From Ulota crispa (lineage: Eukaryota; Streptophyta; Bryopsida; Orthotrichales; Orthotrichaceae), in the NCBI GenBank assembly GCA_963920765.1, contig OY987243.1, positions 15,128,001-15,192,000 of the forward strand: a stretch of DNA of 64,000 bases, given 5' to 3'. Positions 1 to 11,650 of the stretch are shown here, one piece after another. The position numbers were made by a program, and so were the translations under genes. The notes under the pieces are model-generated. The model was not told where the DNA came from. It did not search any database and worked only from the letters and a program-made list of their open reading frames with translations. The number at the start of each line of letters is the position of its first letter. Within the stretch, counting starts at the first letter, position 1.

Positions 1-794
1 TTGCATAATTGATGTATTGAGTTGTTGATTTGATCCATCTTTGACAAAAAATGGATATGTATTTTGAAGCCATGATGTGTAAATAACATTATTTGTCAAC
101 TCACATACCCAATTGCATTGTTATTTTTTTAAATGGATGCAAAATTCTTGTGGTCACATGCGTTCTTCAAAACTAAATTCCAAATTATTGAGCAATTTCA
201 ACCTACATGCCAAAAACCACCCTCAATGACCAAAATATGGTCGCGTGGTCCTTAAAGGGTTAATCCTCAAGATTGCTATTGTAAAAAAATTCAAAAGAGC
301 TGGTCAAAAAAACCTAATAGTGATAGCCTATGTCCCTTGAAGATCTTTTCACATTTGGTGTTAAGAGTGGTAATAACAAATGAAAATTAGATGCATTTGA
401 ACACATATTTAGACTGCATTCATATTGCTAATACCCCTCTTAACACCAAGTGTGAATTTATATTTGAGGAGAGTTTTGGGCCTTTAGGGGTTAAAATGAG
501 GGAAGATTTTTGCAAAAATTCACTCAACAAATGAATTGTGGTAATGTCACAATTTGGGCACACTTTGAAACACACCAATTTAAAAAAATTGTTAAATATG
601 TTGTGTGTTGCAATTGAATAAAAGTTAATAGCTACAGTGGCTTCTTCATTTGTTTTACCTTGTAGAGTTTGTTTTTTGTAGCAAGATAGGAATCTTGCAT
701 AACAAAGATAGGAACCATGCATGACAAAGATTCATAGAGCAATCATTTATATATTTCTTTGAGTTTTGCTATAATTTTTCTTATTATGAAAACA
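1..794. other. Intergenic DNA with transposon remnants
   Basis: No gene is recognised. Two right-hand ends of TTAA-type elements are visible: one ends at 259 (GGTCCTTAAAGGG then TTAA) and one at 490 (GGGCCTTTAGGGG then TTAA). The left end of the first lies outside the window. A separate short inverted repeat spans about 349-457: CACATTTGGTGTTAAGAG on the left and its near-complement CTCTTAACACCAAGTGTG on the right, with about 70 bp between. Confidence 0.5.
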
Positions 795-1066
795 TTACAA
801 TGAAAAGGAGGCCACGAGAAGGCCCCCAAATCCAAGCAGCAAGTTATGCAAAAGAAATAAAATTTCAAAAAAAAAAACCAAAAAAAAAACTCTTTGCTAT
901 TAAAAGCCTGCTGTCCGAGATGGCAGGCCGTCTACCAACCCGGACAGCAGGCTTTTTATAGCAAAGAGTTTTTTTTGGTTTTTTTGTTTATTAATTTTAT
1001 TTCTTTTGCATACCTTGCTGCTTGGATTTGGGGGCCTTCTAGTGGCCTCATTTTCCTTGCAATTAA
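795..1066. repeat. Long near-perfect hairpin (fold-back element)
   Basis: The left arm (about 795-918) and right arm (about 940-1066) are reverse complements over about 115 bp with few mismatches. The arms include GCCTGCTGTCCG (about 906-917) against CGGACAGCAGGC (940-951), and GGCCCCCAAATCCAAGCAGC against its complement near 1020-1036. The spacer is only about 20 bp. A transcript would fold into a long stem like a small-RNA precursor. It abuts the next transposon at 1076. Apparent ORFs across it on both strands are an effect of the symmetry. Confidence 0.85.
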
Positions 1067-1075
1067 TTTGATTAA

Positions 1076-1823
1076 GGGTGATTCCAAGAAACATTTGTAC
1101 TATTTTTTGTCCCCTTCACCTCATGTAGGTGCTTTTTGGCGGGTAACTTTTGCGCAACAAGTTCTTTTGAGCTGAAATTTCAAAGGAAGGTACATGTCAT
1201 AGTTACAGACCTTTAATAATTTTTGCAGTTTTTTTTAATTATTTTAATATTTTTAAAAAACCCCCAAATAGGTGTCTACCTTGGCCATTTTGGGGGTTTT
1301 TAGTACTATTTTGGGTCCAAAAAAGCAAATCTCATGCCACAAATTGGAGAAGTTGTTCATCATAGAGCATTACATGGATGTGTAGTTAAGGGTTTCACAA
1401 AATTCTAAATTCCATGCCATGCACACTGGCTCAAAGTGGGCATCCTATCTCCTTGCCTAGGGGATAGGCAAAAACATTAATCAAAAATTGGTTTACATGA
1501 GGCAATGGGTTAGTAGTAGCTCAAAAATGACCATTTGTTGTTTTTTTTTTTTTTTTTTTGAATGTTTTTATTATTTTCTAAAAAGCAGAAGGAAAATTAT
1601 CTTTTTATTGGTAATTTTTGTCCCTCTATTTTTGTGCATAACTTTTAGAATAAATTTTTTCTAGGTCTAAATTTTCACAAGTATGCTATTTTAAGTGCTT
1701 TACAAATTTTTCATATTTTATTTTATTTTTAAAATATATATTTCAAAAGCTCATAGTACTACCTAGTACTACTAGTTTTAAGGGTGTCTAAGACAAAACA
1801 ATAAAGTGTTTCTTGGAATCACT
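1076..1823. mobile_element. Non-autonomous TIR element, GGGTGATTCC family, 748 bp
   Basis: The element starts GGGTGATTCCAAGAAACA and ends in the inverse TGTTTCTTGGAATCACT, with TAA on both sides (1073-1075 and 1824-1826). Related copies lie at 33843-34586 (inverted), 54539-55071 (truncated) and 55610-62978 (split by a large insertion). The 3-bp TWA/AAA-type target duplication would fit the PIF/Harbinger superfamily, but that assignment is inference. No coding capacity is seen. Confidence 0.8.
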
Positions 1824-2328
1824 TAAACAATTTTTTAATGTCAAATTGTGAATGGTTCATTCCATGATTAGGAAAAGTGCCATGTGAGCAATCATGTGAG
1901 TGCCAAAAATATTTACTTGTATCTTACGCATGGACTTGAATCTATCTACAAACACTAAGATTCCAAATATTTTGTTACAGGCAATTTGTTTTCAAATTTT
2001 TATTGGATTGAACGTTATTCAATACAATTGATATTTAAATTTTGATTGAGGTATGTTCAAACTAGAATGTTTCTGGTTTCCATTAAAAAGCATTTAGATA
2101 TTTTTGTACATGACGTGGTTCTACAACACAAGCTTAACCCCCCAATACCCAACAACAAGAATTGTGCCCTATTTCAATGTTATTTTCAATACTTGGGGCG
2201 TTGAGGGGTTAAGGTTGGATTTATGAGATGTGTAATTATTCAATTTTATTTTGATAGCAACTTTTTTTAAAACAAGGGAGAGGTGGAAAGCACAATAGAG
2301 AGGGTTAAGAGCATTGAAGTGTCATACT
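1824..2328. other. Intergenic, no gene seen
   Basis: AT-rich sequence without a recognisable ORF or RNA gene. It contains only the 71-bp TTAA element listed separately. Confidence 0.5.
2138..2208. mobile_element. 71-bp TTAA-flanked miniature element
   Basis: TTAA occurs at 2134-2137 and 2209-2212. The element begins CCCCCCAATACCC and ends GGGGCGTTGAGGGG, a degenerate version of the CCCCTAAATGCCC terminal repeat seen at 37868-37938. That copy is also exactly 71 bp. It is placed in the piggyBac-like group by its TTAA flanks and CCCC start. Confidence 0.65.
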
Positions 2329-2663
2329 AAGGTAGCGGCACCCATCATCACAAGACTCCCATGGACGTGACCTATGAAAGTACTCATCTCCAAGTTTTTT
2401 GGTCCCATGACCGAGAGGTCTGGGCCAATTGGTGGCAAGGCTTCTTGAGCATCTCCTACTCACGGTTTAGCAACCAAAGTGATTATTGACTTTGATAAAA
2501 TTTGTAGCCAAATGCTTGCCATTAAGTTTCTTAATTTGATTAATTTGATGCCAGTATTTTTCATTCCCATTTGCTGAACCTCAAGATTTTTTTTTGGGTC
2601 CCTCGATCACTTGATGTAAGTACCCTGAAACCCTTGTTTCCACGCTTATGGGTGTGGCTACCT
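2329..2663. mobile_element. MITE with AAGGTAGC/GCACCCAT terminal repeats
   Basis: The left end AAGGTAGCGGCACCCAT and right end ATGGGTGTGGCTACCT are near-perfect inverse copies, 335 bp apart. The same terminal motif (AAGGTGGAAGCACCCAT) bounds the larger elements at 33796-34944 and 46827-47468. It lies about 1 kb upstream of the amidase gene. Confidence 0.7.
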
Positions 2664-3733
2664 CAGCCTTTAATTTTCTAACAAATTCTGACAGGTTTCT
2701 CCAGTGGTTTATCTTCCCTCCGGAAATAATCCACTCTCCACTCTCGAGGGGACACGCAGCAAGAATTCGCCAGAAAATTAAACGCTGGGCTACCTTAGTG
2801 TATCGACCGCAAGACGGCGTCCAACAGTTGGCAAAATTTGAGCTCTTGTTGCTGGAGCGTAAAAGACTGCTGGAAGTGCCAGAGCATTTACGTGCAGCTC
2901 TGGCGTATCGTATGCACGTTACTGCCTCTCCTAATCCTGGTACTCTTTTTGTTACGTTTTTGCTTAACTCAACGATTTACAGTTTCTGCAATGCGGTGGA
3001 AAAAGAAATTCTTCATTTCACATCTTTTTTAAGAGGACGTTTTATTTTTATTTTGAGATCGGAGTGTCTAAATGCTCAAGAATCTCGAAATGGTAATCGA
3101 TTTCTGTGACCGAGAGCGAGGTCTGATTTGAGACATAATGGTGATATTTAGCATCGGAGTTGCTAATCTAGCTTCTGGTAAGGCTGTAATGTTTTTGTCA
3201 TCAAATCGCAGGGGTACGAATTACACAAGAATTGTAGCGAGTGATCTTCGTGCCAGTTCTTTGATTAAAGCTTCATGTTTATCTTCCCTTGTTTATGAAT
3301 AATTGGAAAAAAGAGTTGATTATGGCGCAGTTCGTTTGATCGATAATATTTCTTCCTTTAATTGTTGAAATAACTAGTATTACCTGTTAATTCTGGCGCC
3401 GTTCGTTCGTGAAATTAATAGCTGTTTTTTTCGTAGTTTTGACCAGTTAACATGCCTTAAAGATAGCTGTGGTCGCAGTTCATTTCCACAACGCCTTTGA
3501 TCGTCTTCAATGTTGCAAAGACTGGATTGGCAATAGTGTTTATCGAGATTTATCTTCGCGACTTGTGGTCAATTGGCATTTTCTTGAAATTGCATTTTGC
3601 AAGGAGAAGCTAATGAAAAGCCGACCAACGCGTGCTTTACAGAGTTATCGGCTTGAATTTGAGCCTTTAAGTTTTCTGGACGTCTAGAGGACAGCAACCT
3701 GAGTCCATCATAGCAACAATCGAAAGTTAGAGA
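2664..3733 (+). promoter_or_regulatory. Upstream region of the amidase gene
   Basis: This roughly 1-kb stretch is less AT-rich than its surroundings and leads to the amidase start codon. It probably holds promoter and 5' leader. A 153-codon ORF at 2648-3109 begins inside the MITE end, has no recognisable domain and is not called as a gene. No TATA box or other element could be placed with confidence. Confidence 0.4.
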
Positions 3734-6700
3734 ATGGCCGAATCAGGTGTTGAAACAGGGAAGGATGCAACATTATCAAAAGGCTTGTAAGTTCCTCACT
3801 CAGCTACAACACCTTCTTTTTCTGATTTTCTTTAGAAATTTCAATATTTTGTGACATCACACTTGTAAATTATAGATAAGTACAATCTTAACAACTTCAA
3901 GTTCTGTGCTTGTTCACGGGTTGTGCTACTATGATAAAATTTTCGTCAATTTGTTTCAGAGAAGGGAAGGACGTCCAACACGTGGTTGGAGCAACAAGAA
4001 ATCTTTCTTCTCCATTCAACAATGACTTTGGAGCGTTCATGTCCTACTTCACATTGCTGCCCCCGGAAAAGACATCTGCCTCGGCTACTCTTGCCAGCTT
4101 GACGTTTGCAGTGAAAGACATGTAGGAGTCTGCCTCTCAAATTTCATTTTGTTTGCTGTGAGATGATAAAGGCAAGGTAATTTTGAATTGCATTATGCAT
4201 AGCCTGTGCATATTAGGTAATTTGGGAAAAACGGAGGGACCATTTTGTACTCCACCTTAATATCACATACAATAAATGTAGGCATAGCTATAGCTCAAAG
4301 TTGTCATTATTTGAAATTCTTGGAGGTAATCACTGAGACTTCAATATTGTACAAGAAATTGTACACTTGTTTTTTTGTAATATGCTAAATTTTTCATAAC
4401 AACAGAAGAAGTGAAAGTCCCAAAATGTATTGTTTTTCCCAATTTACCTAGTATGGTGCTCTGAGAGTAATTATGCGCGTTCTGCAGATTTGATGTAGAG
4501 GGACATATTACTGGCTTTGGCACCCCGGATTGGGCACGAACACACGAACCTGCCAAACGAACTGCACCTATAGTTCAAGCTTTGCTTAATGCTGGTGCTA
4601 CTTGCATCGGAAGTGTCCACATGGATGAGATGGCATTCAGGTAAGCTCAATTTTTTTTAAGAAACTGATATTTTGTACCAGGTGATCAGGTACGGGTAGT
4701 CCATCTTGCCGGCAAAATATTGACCGATCTGTACACATTTGTTGGCCACATGTTCCATAACCCCTAGAAGACTTTGTAAGTCGTGAAGGTGATATGATCC
4801 CAGACCTACCAGTCTATGGTCATTCATGAGAACAGCATATCTGTACTTAGGTATCTTACCAAAGAAGCCGTTGACAATTTCACCAATTTCCTATCATTAT
4901 GTTCCCATCTCCTTTTTTGGTTATTTCATCTTCTCATCTAAGCGTGCGTTGTTTTCATCATGTTCGAAGTATTCTTGGACAGAACGTACATTATGGAACA
5001 CCTGTGAACCCAGCCGATCCTACTCGAATGCCAGGAGGATCATCGAGTGGATCTGGCGTTGTTGTTGCCGCAAAATTGGTTGATTTTTCGCTTGGTGAGT
5101 TTACAACCATGTGACACCATGCCTTCAGCGGATTGAATTGGACTTGATACATGCCATTGTTGTGGATGTGCAACTTAGACCAGCAGAAGTGATCTTGTTT
5201 TGTGGTTTCAAGGGACCTTAAGTTTATGCTATAAAGATTGCAATCTCTTATTCATTTTTTATATAGGAAAACCTCTTATGGAGTTTTGGGTTGCATCAGG
5301 AACCGATACTGGTGGAAGTGTCAGGGTTCCGGCCTCCTTTTGTGGCATTCTTGGATTCCGCCCTTCCCATGGAGCTGTTTCGGCCGTTGGTGTGACTCCA
5401 ATGGCGCAAAGCTTGGATACCGTTGGTATTGATCTCCGTCCTCTTCCATGAACGTCATCTCAAATGTCGTAGTGTATCATTGTTTGATTTATTGAAAACT
5501 TTGATCAAGTATTAGATCGATTAAATGCACCACTTCAGATGCACCAGATGTATCCAATCTGGTTCAGAATTTGTGTAACTGAGCGAGTTCTCACCTGTGT
5601 TAACCGCAAAAGCATAGTATAACATTTCTGTAGGATCTTTTGTAAGTATAGATCCTCTTTTTTGCAACTACGGCGTCGTTAAGGACGCGAGGATGAACTT
5701 TATAACGGTTTCATTAGTGTACTGTTATATCAAATTGGAAATTCCTATAGTTTCGTAACATTTTCCTCCTCCCACATTACTCCCATGATGCAGTAATTAA
5801 GGTTTGTAAGGTGCAGGTTGGTTTGCAAGGGACGTTACAACCCTCTGCAAAGTGGGTCAGGTGCTCCTTCATACTGCGACTCCACAAAATCTGAAACCAG
5901 GAAAGCGTTTCATAATTGCTGATGATTGCTTCAACATGTCAACTCATGCCAATGATAAGAGACTTGCCATCATATCCAGATCAATCACAAGAGTATACGG
6001 AGGTATGGGTTCCCTACAGCTTTGTTATACTTACAGATATTTGGCTTGGTTTTTTCACATTAATTATTGGAAATACGCACCAGGGCCGTGAAATTTGACA
6101 GTCCAAAGGATGCTGTCCTTGCTGATCTATTTTAATGTGCACCTCTTAGAGATTTCTCAATTGTGATTATGATGCTGACGATACTTTTAACTGATCAGGT
6201 GATGCTTTGCAACACGTGCACCTTGGGCAGTATTTAGCATCAAACGTTTTTTCACTTAAAGAATTTAAAGAGAAGATGGGCGGAACGAATGATTTCGGGA
6301 CATTCGGGGTACTTGATGATATCTCAACACTTCTTACAAGGTATTGAGGCTATTGGCTCTCAAGCAAGCAGCTCTATTGTGCTGATCCTGAGTCTATTGA
6401 ACCACGAGTTTTAGGATTCTTTCTGAGACATTTCGAGTTTCTATCGTGCAGGTGGGAGTTTAAGATGAATCACGAAGAGTGGGTCACTGCCGAAAACCCT
6501 CATCTAGGAGGTTACACGGCCTTCCGTGTTAACAATGCAATGAACAAAACCTCGCATTTAATGACTCTAGCTTTGCATGTAAAGGAAGAAGTTAGACATG
6601 CCATCAACGAACTTCTGAAGGTAATCACTTAAGCTTTACTGTAAAATTTTCATGGAAGTTGTGAAAAGTAACTGAACTTGTGATTTAGGGCTTCGTCGTA

Positions 6701-7298
6701 GTATGCAAGTTTAGGAACTTTTGATGTGTGTAACACTCACAGACATGTGCTGTGGGCTATCAACCTGCAGGGAGATGCTATACTCGTAATGCCAACGGTT
6801 CCGGGGCCGCCACCGGTGTTGAATGCGGAAGGAGAAGCATTTGAGCGATATGTTGCTTGTTCATTCGCTCTGCTGAGTGTTTCTGGTCTGTCTAGTTGTT
6901 GCCAGGTATATTTCCTGCACTTGGAATATAAACTAATCCTTTCCTAGCAACATTTATTCAATGGCATTCTCAAGTGCTATAATAATCGTTAAAGATAATC
7001 TCTACAGTAAGAATCTCCACAGTTATGAAGTTGATTAGGAAACATCTTGAATGATTTTGTTGAATCAATGCTATGGCTACTAGGCACCTTCATATTAGAC
7101 ACTCACTGGGTCTAACATGTTTGGGGTGGCTTGGTGCAGGTGAGTATTCCAACAGGTCTGATAGACTCTGGGCCAGTGGCAGTCTCGCTTCTTGCGAAAC
7201 AAGGATCAGACCACATCCTGCTACACACTACATCGGCATTGTATCCCACAATTCAGAAAGAAACTAGTGGTGACAGCATTGCAGCAGATAAAATCTGA
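3734..7298 (+). CDS. AMI1: Amidase, AMI1-type (indole-3-acetamide hydrolase-like), ten exons
   Basis: Exons: 3734-3786, 3960-4121, 4488-4640, 4970-5094, 5300-5425, 5817-6002, 6199-6340, 6452-6620, 6771-6905, 7140-7298. All introns are GT-AG and the total of 1410 nt is exactly in frame, giving 469 aa. The amidase-signature core is complete: Lys70 in TFAVKD, the GGSSSGS loop (residues 145-151, Ser147) and GTDTGGS (residues 165-171, Ser171). These match the Lys / cis-Ser / nucleophilic Ser triad of the family, with the 77- and 24-residue spacing known for Arabidopsis AMI1. In that family the enzyme hydrolyses indole-3-acetamide to indole-3-acetic acid, a side route to auxin; activity here is inferred. 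No TPR or membrane segment follows, which argues against the OEP64 paralogue. The N-terminus is about 34 residues longer than Arabidopsis AMI1 and polar. Intron 2 contains a MITE. Confidence 0.92.
4211..4453. mobile_element. MITE in amidase intron 2 (GGTAAATTGGGAAAAA family)
   Basis: The left end TATTAGGTAATTTGGGAAAA and right end TTTTTCCCAATTTACCTAGTA are inverse repeats. The inner ends carry a tract related to CATTTTGGGAC. Family members lie at 11408, 50233, 52922, 53104, 55076, 63240 and 63626, usually 210-265 bp long. It lies wholly within the intron, so the transcript should splice it out. Confidence 0.8.
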
Positions 7299-8329
7299 TG
7301 CGTGCCAGAAACGTCCACTAGAGATGTATGATTCTGACTAACTTCATGAAAGTCACAATCAATAGCAAATAGAAATCCGAAGGTTGTAGACACAAGGATT
7401 CTTTGTTAAGGATAGTATTATTGATATTAGCTTGGCGTCATTTGTAAGTGCTGCAGGATGATTCTAAATGGATGATATGCTGTACAAATACGTATTAAAG
7501 TTTACCTTTGAATGTACTTTGGGATAGAGGTCAAGTTCTACCGGCATTTCTATAGTTTCAAAATTTTGGTAAGTAAATACATTCTGTAAACATGTACAAG
7601 AGCGCTTCCAATTTTAGCAAATAGAATTAGATAATTCATGAGAAGTGTCAATCTCCAGCTTGGTTCTCAATTATCACAATTAATGTTGTAGAAGTAATTG
7701 AGGTGCTGTAGCCGTGTGGTACCTGGATGGGGTGTTGTTTTTTCAAGGCGTTAATATAATAGAATACGCTTCTGTTGCAGGACCTTAGTCAATCCTTCTT
7801 TTCTGGTTGCCAATATCTGTCAATCAGGTTTCTGGCGCCCATTCTTACAGGTAACCAATCCAACCTCTATCCCATAAAAGCCATTCCTTGTTTCAACTAG
7901 TGGAAGAAATCAGAAAATGGCACAACGTTAGGGTTTCCTACACCTGCTATTAATGACCTGTTTTCAGTACCCCACGTCATCACTGGCCCTGCTCGATTTG
8001 ACGTAGGTTATTAATCCGGCATTCGACTGCAAACTGCAAGCTATCTAGATCTTTTCATCGTCTGATCCCGTGACCAGAGTTCACAAATAGGGCTAAATTT
8101 AGCAAAACTTCTACCAACTTTGTAATTGCAACAAGGACATATAGAATACAGTGCTAAATGTGAAAACTTAACAAATTTTGCCTTTCTTTGCCACTTGAGG
8201 TGATTATGAAAATCATGTTTGGGATACTATTTGCCAGGGAACATTCTTCGTCATTTAATTTGAGCACTAGATCTGCGATGAATACGTCGTTTGCATTCCA
8301 TCCGCTTTAGACGTGGAAGGCGAGTAGCT
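7299..8329. other. 3' flank of amidase and spacer
   Basis: Presumably this includes the amidase 3' UTR, then about 800 bp with no recognised gene before the glycosyltransferase remnant. No clear repeat ends are visible. Confidence 0.4.
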
Positions 8330-10430
8330 ATGGCGCCGCCGCACGTGGTGATTGTACCCAGGTAGTACTCAGCACCTCGCCTGGCCATACCATCCCATTC
8401 TTGCGGTGATGGCGTCCTTGCAAGCGACAGTCACAGATGTCGCCTCGTCCCAGTCGCAACAACTACCGGGCGTGGTAACCGAAACTCCCCTGTTTGCACC
8501 TTGCACGATATGTTCAGCTCGTGGGCTCAAGGAGCGGCTGAGAATCTACAGATCGAAACGCATTTGTTGTAAGTTTTTGCAGCTATCACCCTCTTAGTCA
8601 ATTTGCAGGTGATATCAAATCATCCCAGTTAGGAGTTTCGGTTTCTAATCAGGGTTTTTGATTGCTCCAGTGCATTACAAAAACCCTATAGATGAAGAAG
8701 CATTTATTTTATATTTCTGCAGCTAGTTTCTCTCTCGATTGTTCGATTTGTAAGTACCATTTAGACCACTTTGCAGGTGACATCTTCAATATTTGCACAC
8801 TTGACACGTGCACATTCAAACGACATCACGGTGTAAAATTTGGGTCCTCCGAAGATAAGAGTGAAGAAGTTTGAGTGCCTGATCCGAGTTATTCTGCCAC
8901 TCATACAATCATACCTTTGAACTGTACTGCTTTTACAATGTGTTTCATGAATGGAAGTATATTTGACTATGATTGAACTGAAGGTAATTGGAACACCTAC
9001 CCAAATCTAATACTCGGAATCTTGCGTACCTTGCACAACAGTTGCATATTGATTTTGAGATTGTATGGGTCTTGAGCTGTAGAATTTCAAATCTCTAATC
9101 GCCAAAGTAGGGTTCAGGTTTCTAATTAGAGATTGTGGGATTACTCGTGTCACTAATAAGCCAAATTTGGTTTGAGATTGATGGTTGCAGTTCCCGCGGC
9201 TGTGTCAAGTAGGTCGTACTCCCGTCACCAAAGAGACTGGCGACCTGGTTATATCAGACATCCCGGGTCTCCTCCCCTTCCCGGCATTGTATCTTCTAAT
9301 TCTGTACCTCAATGCCGCCGTGTTTGAGTGGATGGAGAAATACCTTGCGATGTATCGACGCGCTAACGTGATTTCTGTCAACTCCTTTTATGATATTGAG
9401 TAGCCTGTGTTTGATGCCCTGCGCAATGAAGTGCTTGGAGCTCCAAACAGTTTACTGGTCTGTCCAGCTTTTCTTCCGTACCTCTAGTTTGCTGGTTATG
9501 CATAGTTGAATCATGACTAGAATTGCATGATTTGTACAATAGAATTTACAGTTAGCTTGTATGAGGTGGTGCCAGGCATTGTTATATGCAGGTTAGTTAC
9601 CAAATGCCTAACCCGGTTCTTACTTCTTCACAGTAACAGCTCCCCTTTACAGTCTTGAAACATGAATCTGAATATTGACTACTTTTGCAGGTTAGCTCTA
9701 ACACCTGCTTTTGCAGAAGACCTGAAGGAAAGACGTGGAGGAGGAAACTAAGCTCACGTACTATAATTTTTCTTTTCTAAATCGGATTCCTTGAAGATCG
9801 CCGTCTTAGGTTGAAGGTTCTCTTGGAAGGAGCTCTTGCATTTCAAACCCTATTGTATTTGCAGAGCGATTAGGGCAGAGTGAATTAGGTTTGTGATAAA
9901 GATTTAATGCTTGCTAGGCTTTGTAGGTTAGGGTCTGATCAAAAAATTATGACAAAGGGACCTAGGGGTTGGTTTTTTGGAAGTACATGTTCTATGCTTC
10001 CGTACGACTTCGTCACCTTCCATACCCAGGTCTGCACGATTAGTTCTATATGCTACTCCTGTCCCGAGTTTACTAACGCCGGTGTACATTATACTGAACA
10101 GGCAAGGCAAATTTCTCGAGAGTGGGCAGTCTCCCGAAATCCTATATGAATTGGCATCCTCAAGCATTCGGCTGTTGCGGGATTTCTGAACCACTGCGGG
10201 TGGGACTCCTGCCTGGAGCACTACAAGAAAACAATGTCCGAATCGACACGTCTGAATTGACTAAACTTGTCCAAAGTGACAAAAAAGTGACAAAAAAAAC
10301 GTCCGAATTGACACGTCCGAATCTACAATAAAAAATGACCGAATTGACAGCGTTTTCTTGCAGCCTCGAGGCTGAGTCCTCGCGCTTGTATAGCCCATCA
10401 CCGCCGAGCAGCACCTCAACCGCAGGTAAT
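8330..10430 (+). pseudogene. Decayed family-1 UDP-glycosyltransferase (PSPG type)
   Basis: The fragments occur in the right order for a plant UGT but are broken. 8330-8362 reads MAPPHVVIVP, the usual N-terminus, followed by a stop. About 8352-8470 carries an N-domain remnant in another frame, and 8505-8570 reads FSSWAQGAAENLQIETHLL. 9185-9480 carries GRTPVTKETGDLVISDIPGL and NVISVNSFYDIE, then a TAG, then PVFDALRNEVLGAPN. 10150-10218 reads AGFLNHCGWDSCLE, the second half of the PSPG sugar-donor box. After a 148-bp transposon, about 10380-10430 resumes with PITAEQHLNRR. Stops, frame changes and a duplicated exon-like segment (8535-8600 resembles 8690-8740) show it is not functional. Intact relatives transfer sugar from UDP-sugars to small molecules in the cytosol. 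Confidence 0.82.
10219..10366. mobile_element. CACTA-type MITE inside the UGT PSPG box
   Basis: It starts CACTACAAGAAAACAATGTCC right after the codons for the box residues HCGWDSCLE, with GAG at 10216-10218. It ends GACAGCGTTTTCTTGCAG, a decayed version of the expected CTTGTAGTG. The interior repeats variants of TCCGAATTGACA and matches the better preserved copy at 56738-56887. Confidence 0.75.
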
Positions 10431-11407
10431 GTGCTTTCGCTGTCCCAATAGATATTGGCATGAGCTCTGCTCTTGAGTGTGTAACAGCATCCTCACTGCT
10501 GTTCTATATCTGTATCTGGAGGAAGCATCATCAATATGTAAACTGATCAGTACAAATAACTGGAAGTGGAAGTAGAATTTTTTCTTCCAGGAATCTATCA
10601 AGTTTTTGAAAGCTGAGACCCTGTGTTGGGAATGTGTCCTTGCCGAACCTACACCTAGAATAACCTTTGGTAAAGAGACCTTTGGAAGCTCATTTCTAGA
10701 TGTGAAATCGCAGTTAGCTGGAATTCCCTAAGCTCTTGAAGGCAAGGCCACACCAAGCTAGAAAATGGACTGCTCGACTATTTCTGTAATATCGAGGAAA
10801 ACCTAAGATTAGGTCTCTTATGTTTTTACAAAAGCAGCATGCTTTTTAAAACTTGTGTTCAAAGTGGCAAGCCATTTTTCAAAAGCCAGTTTTTCCAATC
10901 CTTGTAAGGTCAGTTAGCTTAGCTCAATACTTTTTAACTGGAGATGTATGGCAAATGCAAGCGTAAGTCTTTCAAACTATGTGTGAAACAGCGGTTTTGT
11001 TTCTCCTATTACCTAGATCAGATTTTACCTTTCATTGTTTAGTAGTCTGTCTTCGACCCACATTTTTTCTTGGCATTAGACTTAGATTGTGAGTCCCGAT
11101 TATTTTCCTATGAATCAACGTTTTAGTCCAGCTTCGCCATGAACTTGGCTTTAGAATCTTGGTGGACGTGGTGAAGGTGGCGATTTAGTTGAAGGGAAAT
11201 ACTTAAACGAAGGTAAACTTAGGAGGAAACATGTTGAGGCCGAAACAATTTGTCTCTAAAGACGAGATTGAGGAAAAGGTCAGGAGCCCTGATGTTAGGT
11301 GCTGAAGGGCGATGGGTCCGGAAAAGCTTGGAAACTTTGCAGGCTAAACGTCGTGCAGGAGCACCGAGAGGTTCTTCAAGGCGAAACTTTGGGGCTTTTG
11401 TGCAATA
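10431..11407. other. Intergenic, no gene seen
   Basis: About 1 kb with no gene, RNA gene or clear repeat recognised. Short ORFs here lack domain-like composition. Confidence 0.4.
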
Positions 11408-11650
11408 AACACCATGTTTGTTAATTTGGTACATTTTGGGACTTTCAAAGTTTTAGGAGGTCTCCTAAAACCTAGCTAGTAGCATTTTTTTGTACATGTG
11501 TTCTCACCTCAGAGGAATTTGTGAGGGAAAAAATCTTAATGGCTCAGATTGAATCTAACACCTTTGAATCTAGTTTAAGATAACTTTTTTGGTTTAAGGT
11601 GGCGTACAAAGTGGGACACCTGTTTTTCCCAAATTAACAAATATGGTGTT
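11408..11650. mobile_element. MITE, GGTAAATTGGGAAAAA family
   Basis: The left end AACACCATGTTTGTTAATTT leads into TACATTTTGGGAC. The right end is CCCAAATTAACAAATATGGTG plus TT. It is the same family as 50233-50493, with which it shares interior sequence such as GTCTCCTAAAACCTA and GTGGGACACCTG. Confidence 0.75.

Noticed and set aside
894-1175. 93-codon plus-strand ORF and its minus-strand mirror
   Set aside because: They cover the hairpin and the start of the adjacent transposon; no domain and no conservation of frame in the other copies.
2648-3109. 153-codon ORF, the longest single open frame in the window
   Set aside because: It begins inside a MITE terminus, lacks any recognisable domain, and lies where the amidase promoter and leader are expected. 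An unrecognised gene cannot be fully excluded.
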